Source of the DNA: Polymorphobacter multimanifer
GTDB taxonomy: Bacteria > Pseudomonadota > Alphaproteobacteria > Sphingomonadales > Sphingomonadaceae
DNA length: 64,000 nucleotides
Assembly (NCBI RefSeq): GCF_014205635.1
Contig: NZ_JACIIV010000013.1
Span: 62,001-126,000 of the forward strand
Reading direction: 5' to 3'
The position numbers and the translations under genes are program-made. Below, piece by piece: positions 37,896-45,820 of this stretch. The notes under the pieces were generated by a model, which made no database searches, was not told the DNA's origin, and saw only the letters and a list, made by a program, of their open reading frames with translations. Positions within the stretch are counted from its first letter, which is position 1; each line of letters opens with the position of its first letter.

Positions 37896-38252
37896 CGACG
37901 GGTGGGTGATTACCTTGCGCGGTGTAGACCGCCACGCCTGCGGGATGCCTGTCATCAGCGGGGCCGGGTGGCGGATGAGGTCGGGGGTCCAGGCGAAATC
38001 GGTGTCGATGGTGACGTGGACGTGGGCGATGGCGGGGATGGCGAGCAGGGCTTCGCGGGCGGCTTGGGCGAAGTGGGGGGCCATGGTGCAGCCGGCGAAG
38101 GTGACGGCGAGGTGGAGGTGGAGGGTGCCGGCGGCGTAGCTCCAGCCGCGGACGAGGCCCATGTCGGGGAGCGAAAGGGGGCGGCCGGCGGCGACGCTGC
38201 AGGGATCGTGGATGCGGGCAAGCGTGGCTTCGATGGCGGGGCGGAGGCTCAT
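37884..38252 (-). CDS. MIP18/DUF59 iron-sulfur cluster assembly-type protein
   Basis: This 122-residue protein has a DUF59 (PaaD/SufT-like) fold: the N-terminal helix RPAIEATLARIHDPCS, then GLVRGWSYAAGTLHLHLAVTF, then the Cys-containing AGCTMAPHFAQAAREAL. The family helps insert Fe-S clusters into client proteins. It overlaps the amidohydrolase gene by four bases (ATGA), and the nearby Rieske oxygenase (39476) is an obvious candidate client, which is inference. The last residues (SPRT) are encoded by a palindromic repeat, so the natural C-terminus may have been altered. Confidence 0.72.
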   Translation of the reverse strand: MSLRPAIEATLARIHDPCSVAAGRPLSLPDMGLVRGWSYAAGTLHLHLAVTFAGCTMAPHFAQAAREALLAIPAIAHVHVTIDTDFAWTPDLIRHPAPLMTGIPQAWRSTPRKVITHPSPRT

Positions 38253-39331
38253 GCGGCGGTCCAGATCGACCATGGGGCTTTGAGGGGGGCACCTGTATCG
38301 AAGGCGTCACCGGCCTGGGCGGCGGCGAGGGTGGCGGTGGTGAGCCCAAGCATCCGCGCGTAATTTTCGCCGAGGATCATGCGCTTGACCGCGTCGGTGA
38401 TCGGCGGAATGCCGTGGCGGTCCTGCGTTTGCGCGCTGAACGCGAACGCCCACATGAGCTCGATGAGGTGCTGGGGGTGGGTGACGGTGCAGCCGGTGCC
38501 CCAAAGCAACTTCTCAGGCCCGCCCCATTGCATGAGCAGCGCCAGGGCGGCTTCGAAGCGGCCGGGGGCCTGCCAGAGGAGGGCCGTGGTGGTTTCCAGA
38601 TTGGCATAGACGTTGGGGAAGCGGCTGATGGCGAGGGCCGTCTCCTCGATGAAAGCCATGCCCGAGTGGACGATTTCGAACGCCATGCCGGGGAAATTGT
38701 CGGCCGCGGTCTCGAAATCCTCGCCGATGCGGTAGGGGGCGAGCGGCACCGAGCCGTTGGGGAGCGCCTTGTGGATGGCGACCGACTTCAGCCCGAGCGC
38801 CTGGGCGCGCGCGATGACGGCGCTCGCCACTTCGCCATCGGTGCGCCAGGGGCGATAGGGGTCCATCTGGTGCGGGTAGAGCTTGACGCCGACCGCGCTT
38901 GGCAGGGCGGCGACCTGGGCTTCGAGATCGTCGAGGACAGCGTTTTTCTCGCCGCTGGGGTCGACGCCGACATAGCCGAGGACGCGGCTGGGCCAGCCGC
39001 GCACCATCGCCTCGGTCTTGTGGCGGGCGGCGAAGCCATCCTTGAACCAGCTGTCGAGCGTGAGGGTGTGGGTGGCGACCATGCGCGTGGCGCTCTCCTC
39101 GAACATGGTGCGGACGAGCGTTTCGGGGGCCATATCGGTCATGTAGGTGGCCTGGGGGACGTGACGATCGGGCGGGGTCATCATGCAATGCAGGCCGTAG
39201 CTCATCTGCCAGAGCTGCTCGCCGTAGCGCGAGGCGATGTTGGCGGGATCGAGGTTGAGCGCATGGACCACGGCATCGATGACGAACAGGTCGGCCGGCA
39301 GCGGCGGGAGATTGTCGAGAGCAGCGGGCAT
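38249..39331 (-). CDS. Amidohydrolase-2 family protein (ACMSD-like) with atypical metal site
   Basis: This 360-residue TIM-barrel protein of the amidohydrolase-2 (ACMSD / gamma-resorcylate decarboxylase) group has conserved strands at LFVIDAVVHALN, VGVKLYPHQMDPYRPW, SVAIHKALP, FEIVHSGMAF and KLLWGTGCTVTHPQ. The first strand usually carries HxH or ExH; here it reads DAVVH with a single His, and the last strand lacks the usual SDYPH Asp. Metal binding, and so decarboxylation or hydrolysis, may be changed. The start MPAALDNL at 39331 gives normal length. It diverges from the Rieske oxygenase genes across a 144-base region with a strong palindrome. Confidence 0.8.
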   Translation of the reverse strand: MPAALDNLPPLPADLFVIDAVVHALNLDPANIASRYGEQLWQMSYGLHCMMTPPDRHVPQATYMTDMAPETLVRTMFEESATRMVATHTLTLDSWFKDGFAARHKTEAMVRGWPSRVLGYVGVDPSGEKNAVLDDLEAQVAALPSAVGVKLYPHQMDPYRPWRTDGEVASAVIARAQALGLKSVAIHKALPNGSVPLAPYRIGEDFETAADNFPGMAFEIVHSGMAFIEETALAISRFPNVYANLETTTALLWQAPGRFEAALALLMQWGGPEKLLWGTGCTVTHPQHLIELMWAFAFSAQTQDRHGIPPITDAVKRMILGENYARMLGLTTATLAAAQAGDAFDTGAPLKAPWSIWTAA

Positions 39332-39378
39332 GGGTGTCTCCGGGGTGTGGAACCATAGTGCGCGGGCGGGGGGGCTGC

Positions 39379-39395
39379 CGCCAAGCCCCTTGGCG
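39379..39395. promoter_or_regulatory. Palindrome in the divergent amidohydrolase/oxygenase promoter region
   Basis: CGCCAAG (39379-39385) and CTTGGCG (39389-39395) form a perfect inverted repeat with a three-base centre. It lies 47 bases from the amidohydrolase start and 80 bases from the oxygenase start. It is a candidate shared operator for the two divergent units. Confidence 0.4.
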
Positions 39396-39475
39396 CCCGG
39401 CCCGATAACCGGAATGCATGGGGGCAAGGGTCGGGGCGATTAGCCGGGCCGGGCGGCGTGCTTATGGTCGGCGGC

Positions 39476-40786
39476 ATGGCGACCTTGCTCAATTCTCCCC
39501 CCCGCTTGGACCCTTCGGCGCTGGTGCGGCCGGGGCGGGTGCATCGCTCGGTTTATACCGACGCCGAGATCTTCCGGCTGGAGATGGAGCGCATCTTTTC
39601 GCGCGCCTGGATTTATCTGGCGCATGAGAGCGAGATGCCGGCGGCGGGCGATTATGTTCGGCGGCATATCGGCAGCCGCCAGGTAATCCTGACGCGGGAC
39701 CGCGACGGGGCGGTGCATGCGATTCCCAACCGCTGCTCGCACCGGGGAACCACGCTGTGCGCCTTCGATCGCGGCTCGGCGCCCGGCGGGCACAGCTGCC
39801 CCTATCATGGCTGGAACTTTGCCGCCGATGGCCGGCTGCGCGGGGTGCCGCAGCGGAGCAATTATGAGGGCGTGCTGGAACTGGGCGACTATGACCTGCA
39901 GCCGGTGCGGGTGGCGGCGTATCGCGGCTTTCTGTTCGGGACGCTCGACGCCGAGGCGGTGCCGCTGGTGGAGTTTCTCGGGCATATGGCGACGTCGATC
40001 GATGATCTGGTCGATCGCTCGCCTTCGGGCGAGGTGGTGTGTTCGCCGCATGTGCTGCGCCACCATTATCGCGGCAACTGGAAGCTGAGCTTCGAGAACC
40101 TCAATGACACCATCCATCCGGGCTTTGCGCATTCGGCCTCGGTGGTCTCGGCCAAGGCGGTGGCGGCGGGGCTGGAGGAGGGCGAGCCACTGGCGGCGTC
40201 GCTGGGGATGATGCTCGCCAACGGCAAGCCGATCCAGTTTTTCCAGGATCTTGACATGGTGACCACGCCGCGCGGCCACAGCTATATCGGCGGGCATATG
40301 GGGGCCAGTTACACGGCGGACACGCAGAGCGCCTATGCGCAGGCGCTGATCGCGCATCATGGGCCCGACAAGGCGGCGCGGGTGCTGGGCACCGACCGGC
40401 ATCTGATGCTGCTCTACCCGAGCTCGACCTGGCATGCGCGTTACCAGACGGTGCGGATCGTGCGGCCGGTGCGGCACGATCTGACCGAGATCATCGGCTA
40501 TACCTTCCGGCTGCCGGGGGCGCCGGAGGAGACGTATCGCAACGCGGTGGAATATTGCACCGGCGCCAACAGTGCGGCGTCGCCGGTGATTGCCGATGAT
40601 CTTGAAGTTTATGAGCGGATCATGGACGGCAACGGGTTTGACGCGCGCGAATGGGTGCCGATGAGCCGGGGGTTGCGCGAGGACCGCGAGGCAGTGCCGG
40701 GGTTGACGCGCAGCCCGGCGACCTCGGAGGCGTTCATCCGCAACCAGTTTGCGGCATGGGCCGATTATATGGGCGCTGCGGCATGA
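39476..40786 (+). CDS. Rieske ring-hydroxylating dioxygenase, alpha subunit
   Basis: This 436-residue catalytic subunit of an aromatic-ring dioxygenase has Rieske [2Fe-2S] ligands Cys87-His89 and Cys108-His111 (CSHRG and CPYHGW). The mononuclear iron region FENLNDTIHPGFAH supplies His214 and His219, with Asp211 as the electron-bridge residue; an Asp-rich late segment (about 373-378) should give the third ligand. Such enzymes insert O2 into an aromatic ring using electrons from a ferredoxin/reductase, neither of which is nearby. The start at 39476 is preferred over one six codons earlier. The beta subunit follows with an ATGA overlap. Confidence 0.93.
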   Translation: MATLLNSPPRLDPSALVRPGRVHRSVYTDAEIFRLEMERIFSRAWIYLAHESEMPAAGDYVRRHIGSRQVILTRDRDGAVHAIPNRCSHRGTTLCAFDRGSAPGGHSCPYHGWNFAADGRLRGVPQRSNYEGVLELGDYDLQPVRVAAYRGFLFGTLDAEAVPLVEFLGHMATSIDDLVDRSPSGEVVCSPHVLRHHYRGNWKLSFENLNDTIHPGFAHSASVVSAKAVAAGLEEGEPLAASLGMMLANGKPIQFFQDLDMVTTPRGHSYIGGHMGASYTADTQSAYAQALIAHHGPDKAARVLGTDRHLMLLYPSSTWHARYQTVRIVRPVRHDLTEIIGYTFRLPGAPEETYRNAVEYCTGANSAASPVIADDLEVYERIMDGNGFDAREWVPMSRGLREDREAVPGLTRSPATSEAFIRNQFAAWADYMGAAA

Positions 40787-41280
40787 GCGACGCGGGTTTG
40801 CGCGAGCGGGTTCGTGCGCTGATCGAGGATGAGGCGCGGCTGCTCGATGACCAGGATTTCGAGGCCTGGCTGGCGCTGTTCACGCCCGATTGCCGCTATT
40901 GGGTGCCGGTAAGCCTGGACCAGACGACGCCGGGGGACGGGGTGGCGCACTTCAATGATGACAAGCAGTTGATGGCGGCGCGCACGCACCGGCTGCTCAA
41001 CCCGCGGGCCTTTGGGGCGGAGCCCTCCCCGCGCACGGCGCATGTGGTTTCGGGGGTGCGGATCGATGCGGTGGATGACGACGGGACGGTGCATGCCAGC
41101 TCGTCGCAGATCATCCTCGAATATCGGCGGCGCGACCGTTTCGAGGAGGATAGCCGGGTGTTTGGCGGGCGGGTGCGGCATGTGCTGCGGGCGACCGGGA
41201 GCGGGCTGCGGATTGCCTTGAAGCGCGTCGATCTGGTGAACGCCGAAGGCTCGATGAACGCGCTGGCGGCGCCGTTTTGA
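40783..41280 (+). CDS. Ring-hydroxylating dioxygenase, beta subunit
   Basis: This 165-residue small subunit has the NTF2-like fold: helix ALIEDEARLLDDQDFEAWLALF, strand CRYWVPVS, then SSQIILEYRRRD and a late RIALKRVDLVNAE. Beta subunits stabilise the alpha3beta3 mushroom and affect substrate fit. The gene overlaps the alpha gene (ATGA) and the following thiolase gene (TTGA), so all are coupled. Length is normal. Confidence 0.92.
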   Translation: MSDAGLRERVRALIEDEARLLDDQDFEAWLALFTPDCRYWVPVSLDQTTPGDGVAHFNDDKQLMAARTHRLLNPRAFGAEPSPRTAHVVSGVRIDAVDDDGTVHASSSQIILEYRRRDRFEEDSRVFGGRVRHVLRATGSGLRIALKRVDLVNAEGSMNALAAPF

Positions 41281-42449
41281 ACGCGTTTCTGCCTTATGGG
41301 GCGTGGTGGTCGACGCCGTTCGCGCGCTGGCAGGGGCCGCTGGCGCATCTGCATTCGCTGCGCTTTGCGGCGTTCACGGCGCGGGGTGCCTTGGCGGCGC
41401 GGGGGATTGGCGCCGACGCGCTCGATTTCGGGGTGCTGGGGTTCACTGTCCCGCAGCCGGGGAGTTTTTACGGGCTGCCGTGGGTGGCGGCGGAAGCGGG
41501 GGCGGCGCATCTGGCGGGGCCGAGCATCATGCAGGCGTGTGCCACCTCGGCGCGGTGCTTGCAGGTGGCGGCGGCCGAGGTTGCGGGCGGCGGGGCAACG
41601 GCGGCGCTGGTGCTGGCGGCGGACCGGGTGTCGAACGGGCCGACGCTGGTTTACCCGCGGTCCGATGGGCCGGGCGGGGCGGCGCAGGTGGAGAATTGGG
41701 TGCTCGACAATTTTGCCGCTGACCCCTGGGCGAAGTGCGCGATGGTGCAGACGGCGGAGAATGTGGCGGCGAAATGGGGGCTGCAGCGCGAGGCACAGGA
41801 TGACCTCGTGCTGATGCGGCTGGCGCAATATCATGGCGCCCGCGAGCGGGGGTTTCATGGCAGCTTCCTGATGACCGCGCTTCCGGAGGGGCATCTGGAG
41901 GGTGATTTCGGGGTGCAGCCGGTCAATGCGGGCAAGGTGCGGGGGCTGCGGCCGGTGCAGCCGGGGGGCATCGTGACCTATGCGGGGCAGACGCACCCTG
42001 CCGATGGCAATGCGGGGGCGATTGTGGCGACGCGCGATGCGGCGCGGGCGCTGAGCCGGCGGCCGGAGATCGAGGTGGCGCTGCTCGGCTTTGGCACGGC
42101 GCGGGTGGAGGCGGCGATGATGCCGGCCGCACCCGTACCCGCAACGGCGCGTGCGCTGAAAGCGGCGGGGCTTGAAATGGCGGCGGTGGATGCGGTGACG
42201 AGCCACAATCCGTTTGCGGTGAATGATCTGGTGTTTGCGCATGAGACGGGGTTTCCGCTCGAGCGGATGAATGTGAACGGGTGCAGCCTCGTGTTCGGGC
42301 ATCCGCAGGGGCCGACGGGGTTGCGCTGCACGATCGAGCTGATCGAGACGCTGGCCGAGCGCGGGGGGGGCGTGGGGCTGTTCCAGGGGTGTGCGGCGGG
42401 GGATACGGCGATGGCGCTGGTGCTCGAGGTGCGCGATGCACGGCACTGA
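41277..42449 (+). CDS. Thiolase-family protein
   Basis: This 390-residue thiolase-fold protein begins at a TTG in a four-base overlap with the dioxygenase beta gene. The nucleophile Cys88 lies in MQACATSARC, the catalytic His in VFGHPQGPTG, and the C-terminal Cys in QGCAAGDTAMA, so both Cys and the His are present although the motifs depart from the textbook consensus. It probably performs a CoA-dependent cleavage or acyl transfer late in the pathway. It overlaps the next CoA-ligase gene by 14 bases. The unusual motifs leave room for a non-classical reaction. Confidence 0.82.
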   Translation: MNAFLPYGAWWSTPFARWQGPLAHLHSLRFAAFTARGALAARGIGADALDFGVLGFTVPQPGSFYGLPWVAAEAGAAHLAGPSIMQACATSARCLQVAAAEVAGGGATAALVLAADRVSNGPTLVYPRSDGPGGAAQVENWVLDNFAADPWAKCAMVQTAENVAAKWGLQREAQDDLVLMRLAQYHGARERGFHGSFLMTALPEGHLEGDFGVQPVNAGKVRGLRPVQPGGIVTYAGQTHPADGNAGAIVATRDAARALSRRPEIEVALLGFGTARVEAAMMPAAPVPATARALKAAGLEMAAVDAVTSHNPFAVNDLVFAHETGFPLERMNVNGCSLVFGHPQGPTGLRCTIELIETLAERGGGVGLFQGCAAGDTAMALVLEVRDARH

Positions 42450-43944
42450 GGCGCTGCCGAGCCCGTTGGCGCTGCTGGCGCGCGCGGCGGCGCAGGCGCC
42501 CGAGGCGCTGGCGCTGGCGGCGGGGGCGGTGCGGCTGAATTATCGCTGCTATGCTGCCGCCGTGGCGAGCCTGGCGGCGCAGCTGGTGGCGGCGGGGGCG
42601 CGCGGGCGGGCAGTCGTGCTGCTGCTGCGGAACGGTGTGGAACTGCCGATCGGGATTTTCGGCGCACAGGCGGCGGGAGGGCAGGCTTGTGCGCTCAACC
42701 CCGATTATACCGAGCGCGAGCTGGCGGAGATGCTGGCGGTGGCGCGGACGGCGGTGGCGATTACCCATGTCGATCTGGCCGAGCGGTTGCGGGCCGCACT
42801 TGGGGCGGAGTTCCACGGCACGTTGCTGGTGTTGCCCGATGATGCGGCGGCCTGGGTGGCGAGTTTGCAGGGGGTGGCGCCCGCCCTGCCGGCGCCCGAT
42901 CCGGACAGCATTGCGACGCTGCAGTTTACCGGCGGCACCGCCGGGGTTCCCAAGGCGGTGATGCTGAGCCACCGCGCGATTGCCGCCAATGTGGCGCAGC
43001 GCGAGGCGGTGCTGCCGACACTTTGGCAGGATGAGCGGGTGATCTGCATGATGCCGCTGTTCCACAGCTTTGCTGCCGCCATGGGGCTGCATCTGGCGGC
43101 GAATTGCGCGGGGAGCTTGCACATCCTGCCGCGCTACCGGCCCGACTGGGTGGTGGAGACGATTGCCGCCGAGCGCATCACAAGGTTGCCGGCGGGGCCG
43201 ACGGTGTTCAACAGCCTGCTCGCGTATGACGGGCTGGCGGGGGCGGATCTTGCGTCGTTGCGGAGCGCCTGGTCGGGATCGGCGCCGCTGTCGGCCGAAA
43301 CGCTGCGGCGGTGGCAGGCGCAGACCGGGGTGCCGGTTCTTGAAGGCTATGGCCAGTCTGAGGCGGGGCCGATCCTGACGTATCACGGTCCGGGGATGGT
43401 GCAGAAGCTCGGGAGTGTGGGGCCGGCGGTGCCGGGGACCGAGGTGCAGATCGTCGATGTCGAGACGGGGGTGCGGGTGCTGGGGCCGGGCGACCTCGGC
43501 GAGGTGCGGGTGCGGGGACCGCAGATCATGGCGGGGTATCTGGACGATGCGGCAGCGACGGCTGAGGCGCTGCGGGATGGGTGGCTGCATACCGGCGATA
43601 TTGGACGGCTCGATGGGGATGGCTGGCTGTTCATCGAGGATCGCAAGAAGGATATGGCGATCATCGGCGGCTACAATGTCTATCCCCGCGAGGTGGATGA
43701 GGTGCTGATGGCGTGCCCCGGCGTAGGCGAGGCGGCGGCGGTGGGGGTGCCCGATGCGTATCGGGGTGAGCTGCTCTGGGCGTTTTACAGTGCCGATGCG
43801 GAGCTGCCGCTGGCGGAGTGGGTGGCGGCGCGGCTGGTGAAGTACAAGCATCCGGCGCGGTTCGTGCGGCTGGACGCACTGCCGAAGACGGCGGTGGGGA
43901 AGATCGACAAGCAGGCGCTGAAAGCGCTGGCGGCGGCCGGCTGA
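42436..43944 (+). CDS. AMP-forming acyl/aryl-CoA ligase
   Basis: This 502-residue class I adenylate-forming ligase has the P-loop TLQFTGGTAGVPKAVMLSH, the adenine motif EGYGQSEAGP, the hinge GWLHTGDIGRLDGDGWLFIEDR followed by KKDMAIIGGYNVYPREVDEVL, and the catalytic Lys in LPKTAVGKIDKQAL. All key residues are intact. Start ATG at 42436 overlaps the thiolase gene by 14 bases; the stop overlaps the following hydrolase gene (TGATG). Sitting in the dioxygenase operon, it probably activates the aromatic acid that enters the pathway or a ring-cleavage product. Confidence 0.9.
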   Translation: MHGTEALPSPLALLARAAAQAPEALALAAGAVRLNYRCYAAAVASLAAQLVAAGARGRAVVLLLRNGVELPIGIFGAQAAGGQACALNPDYTERELAEMLAVARTAVAITHVDLAERLRAALGAEFHGTLLVLPDDAAAWVASLQGVAPALPAPDPDSIATLQFTGGTAGVPKAVMLSHRAIAANVAQREAVLPTLWQDERVICMMPLFHSFAAAMGLHLAANCAGSLHILPRYRPDWVVETIAAERITRLPAGPTVFNSLLAYDGLAGADLASLRSAWSGSAPLSAETLRRWQAQTGVPVLEGYGQSEAGPILTYHGPGMVQKLGSVGPAVPGTEVQIVDVETGVRVLGPGDLGEVRVRGPQIMAGYLDDAAATAEALRDGWLHTGDIGRLDGDGWLFIEDRKKDMAIIGGYNVYPREVDEVLMACPGVGEAAAVGVPDAYRGELLWAFYSADAELPLAEWVAARLVKYKHPARFVRLDALPKTAVGKIDKQALKALAAAG

Positions 43945-44801
43945 TGTCACTGGCGCAGGTCGAGGCGTTGCGGGCGATGTTGGCGGGGCGGCCGAAGGAT
44001 GCGCCGCTCGCAGCCCGGCGCGCCGGGTTCGAGGCGATGATGGCGCGGGATGTGCCGCCGAAGGAGACGCGGGTGGAGACGGTGGCGATCGGCCCTGCCC
44101 TGTCCGGCGAGTTGGTGATGGCGGCGGGGGCGGACCCTGGGCGGCTGCTGGTGTGGTTGCATGGCGGGCAGTTCGCGCTCGGGTCGGCGGCGAGCTACCG
44201 GGCGTTTGCCGCGCGGGTTTCGGCGGCTAACGGCTGTGCGGTGCTGACGCCGGATTATCGGCTGGCGCCCGAGCATCGCTATCCCGCCGCGCATGACGAT
44301 GCGGAAGCGGCGCTGCGCTGGGGGCTGGCAAATGCTGGGCGGGTGGCGATTGGCGGGGATTCGGCGGGGGCCAATCTGGCGCTGGCGGCGGCGCAGCGGG
44401 TGGCAGGGGCGGCGGCTTTGTGGCTGCTTTCGCCGTATCTCGATCTGACACACACAGCACCGAGCATAAACGCACGGAGTCCGCGCGATCCGTTCGTCGA
44501 TCCGGCGGAGATGGATGCGGTGGCGGCGCGCTATCTGGGGGATGCCGACCCGGCCGGCACGCGTGCATCGCCGCTGTTGGGGCCGCTGGACGCACTGCCA
44601 CCGGTGCTGGTGCAAGTGGGCTCGGATGAGGCGCTGTTCGATGATGCGGCGCGACTGGCGGCGCTGGTGCCGGGGACGGTGTTCCAGGAGTGGGTCGGGA
44701 TGATTCATGTCTGGCCGCTGTTTGCAGCGCAGATCGACGAGGGGGCGCAGGCGATTGCGCAGGCGGGGGCCTTCCTGCAGCGGGCGATGGTTGAAGCCTG
44801 A
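43944..44801 (+). CDS. HSL-type alpha/beta hydrolase with HGGQ oxyanion motif
   Basis: This 285-residue esterase/lipase of the hormone-sensitive-lipase group has the nucleophile Ser140 in IGGDSAGAN, LTPDYRLAPEHRYPAA as a family block, and late acid and His segments. The oxyanion motif, normally HGGG, reads HGGQ (residues 73-76 in VWLHGGQF). The gene is the last of the coupled unit 39476-44801. It may cleave an ester or thioester intermediate. The Gln substitution is unusual and may alter activity. Confidence 0.83.
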   Translation: MSLAQVEALRAMLAGRPKDAPLAARRAGFEAMMARDVPPKETRVETVAIGPALSGELVMAAGADPGRLLVWLHGGQFALGSAASYRAFAARVSAANGCAVLTPDYRLAPEHRYPAAHDDAEAALRWGLANAGRVAIGGDSAGANLALAAAQRVAGAAALWLLSPYLDLTHTAPSINARSPRDPFVDPAEMDAVAARYLGDADPAGTRASPLLGPLDALPPVLVQVGSDEALFDDAARLAALVPGTVFQEWVGMIHVWPLFAAQIDEGAQAIAQAGAFLQRAMVEA

Positions 44802-44818
44802 AACATATGCCTTGCAAT

Positions 44819-44835
44819 CATTCCTGATTGGAATG
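44819..44835. promoter_or_regulatory. LysR-type binding site (T-N11-A palindrome)
   Basis: CATTCC-TGATT-GGAATG is a perfect six-base inverted repeat with a five-base centre. It includes T at 44821 and A at 44833 with eleven bases between, the classical LysR box. It lies 12 bases before the LysR ATG, fitting autoregulation. Confidence 0.6.
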
Positions 44836-44846
44836 ACACTCAAGCC

Positions 44847-45758
44847 ATGGAACTGCGCCAGCTTCGCCATTTTCAGGAGATCGTCCGCTGCTCGAGCTTC
44901 GGCCAGGCGGCGGAGAAGCTGAACATCACCCAGCCGGCGCTTTCGAAAAGCATCCGCAATCTGGAGCGGTCGCTGGGGTGCCAGCTGCTCGAGCGGCATC
45001 CATCGGGGGTGACGCCGACCGAATATGGTCTGGTGTTCCTCGATTATGCCGCCCTTGTCATTTCCGAGCTCGAGCGCGCGGTGGAGGAGCTGAATGCGCT
45101 GCGCGGGCGCGGGCGCGGTGTGGTGCGGGTGGGGGCCGGCTCGACGATGATGCGCTATCTGCTGCCGCAGGCGGTGCGGCGCTTCATGGCGCAGGCCGAG
45201 GGCAATTCGGTGAGCTTTCGCCAGGGGCTGAAGGACGAGCTGATGGCCTCGCTGCGGCGTGGGGACATCGACATCATGGTGGGCAGCACCAACCCCGACC
45301 AGCTTCCCGACGACATGCGCCATGAGGCGGTGCTGCAGGACCGGATCGTGGTGGTGGCCGATGCCAAGCACCCGCTGGTAGCCGAGCGCCGGATCGCGTT
45401 GGCGGCGCTGGCGGCATGCCAATGGGTGCTGCCCGAAGGCAATGAGCCCGAGGGCGAGCGGCTGGTGCGCAGCCTGCGCCGCGAAGGGCTGGCACCGCCG
45501 CGCGTGGCGGTGCGGACTGGAAGCTCGGTGTTCATGGCGGCGCTTCTGAAGGACAGCAGCTATTTGAGCTATCTGCCGGCCGCGCTGATTTCGCTCGATC
45601 CCGACTTTGCGCATCTGGTCCCGCTCGATCTGGCCGAGCCGATCTGGCCGCCGGTGCTGGTGGGGGTGACCTATCGCCGGCGCGGGGTGATGCTGGCCCC
45701 GGTGCGGCGCTTCATCAACCGGCTCAAGGATGTCGCAGGCGAGGTGCCGGCGAACTGA
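44847..45758 (+). CDS. LysR-family transcriptional regulator
   Basis: This 303-residue regulator has an N-terminal winged helix (residues 1-60, with SFGQAAEKLNITQPALSKSI as the recognition helix region) and a periplasmic-binding-protein-like effector domain from about 90. It lies between the dioxygenase operon and the SDR-to-RidA operon, on the same strand as both, so it probably controls one or both in response to an aromatic or CoA-ester intermediate. A T-N11-A palindrome lies right upstream. Length is standard. Confidence 0.92.
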   Translation: MELRQLRHFQEIVRCSSFGQAAEKLNITQPALSKSIRNLERSLGCQLLERHPSGVTPTEYGLVFLDYAALVISELERAVEELNALRGRGRGVVRVGAGSTMMRYLLPQAVRRFMAQAEGNSVSFRQGLKDELMASLRRGDIDIMVGSTNPDQLPDDMRHEAVLQDRIVVVADAKHPLVAERRIALAALAACQWVLPEGNEPEGERLVRSLRREGLAPPRVAVRTGSSVFMAALLKDSSYLSYLPAALISLDPDFAHLVPLDLAEPIWPPVLVGVTYRRRGVMLAPVRRFINRLKDVAGEVPAN

Positions 45759-45762
45759 CCGG

Positions 45763-45791
45763 TTGGCGCGGGACGATATTTCAACTATAAA
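45763..45791 (+). promoter_or_regulatory. Sigma70-like promoter of the SDR-MarR operon
   Basis: TTGGCG (45763-45768) and TATAAA (45786-45791) are separated by exactly 17 bases and lie 30 bases before the SDR start. The -10 box is inside an inverted repeat (45779-45806), so a bound repressor would block RNA polymerase. Confidence 0.7.
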
Positions 45792-45806
45792 ATGTCCAAG
45801 TTGAAA
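45779..45806. promoter_or_regulatory. Inverted repeat TTTCAACT-N12-AGTTGAAA, likely MarR operator
   Basis: The two eight-base arms (45779-45786 and 45799-45806) are perfect reverse complements, with centres 20 bases apart, about two helical turns. The repeat covers the -10 box and likely transcription start. A MarR-family gene is the second gene of the operon, which makes it the first candidate to bind here. Confidence 0.65.
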
Positions 45807-45820
45807 CTATCGAGTCGCTG

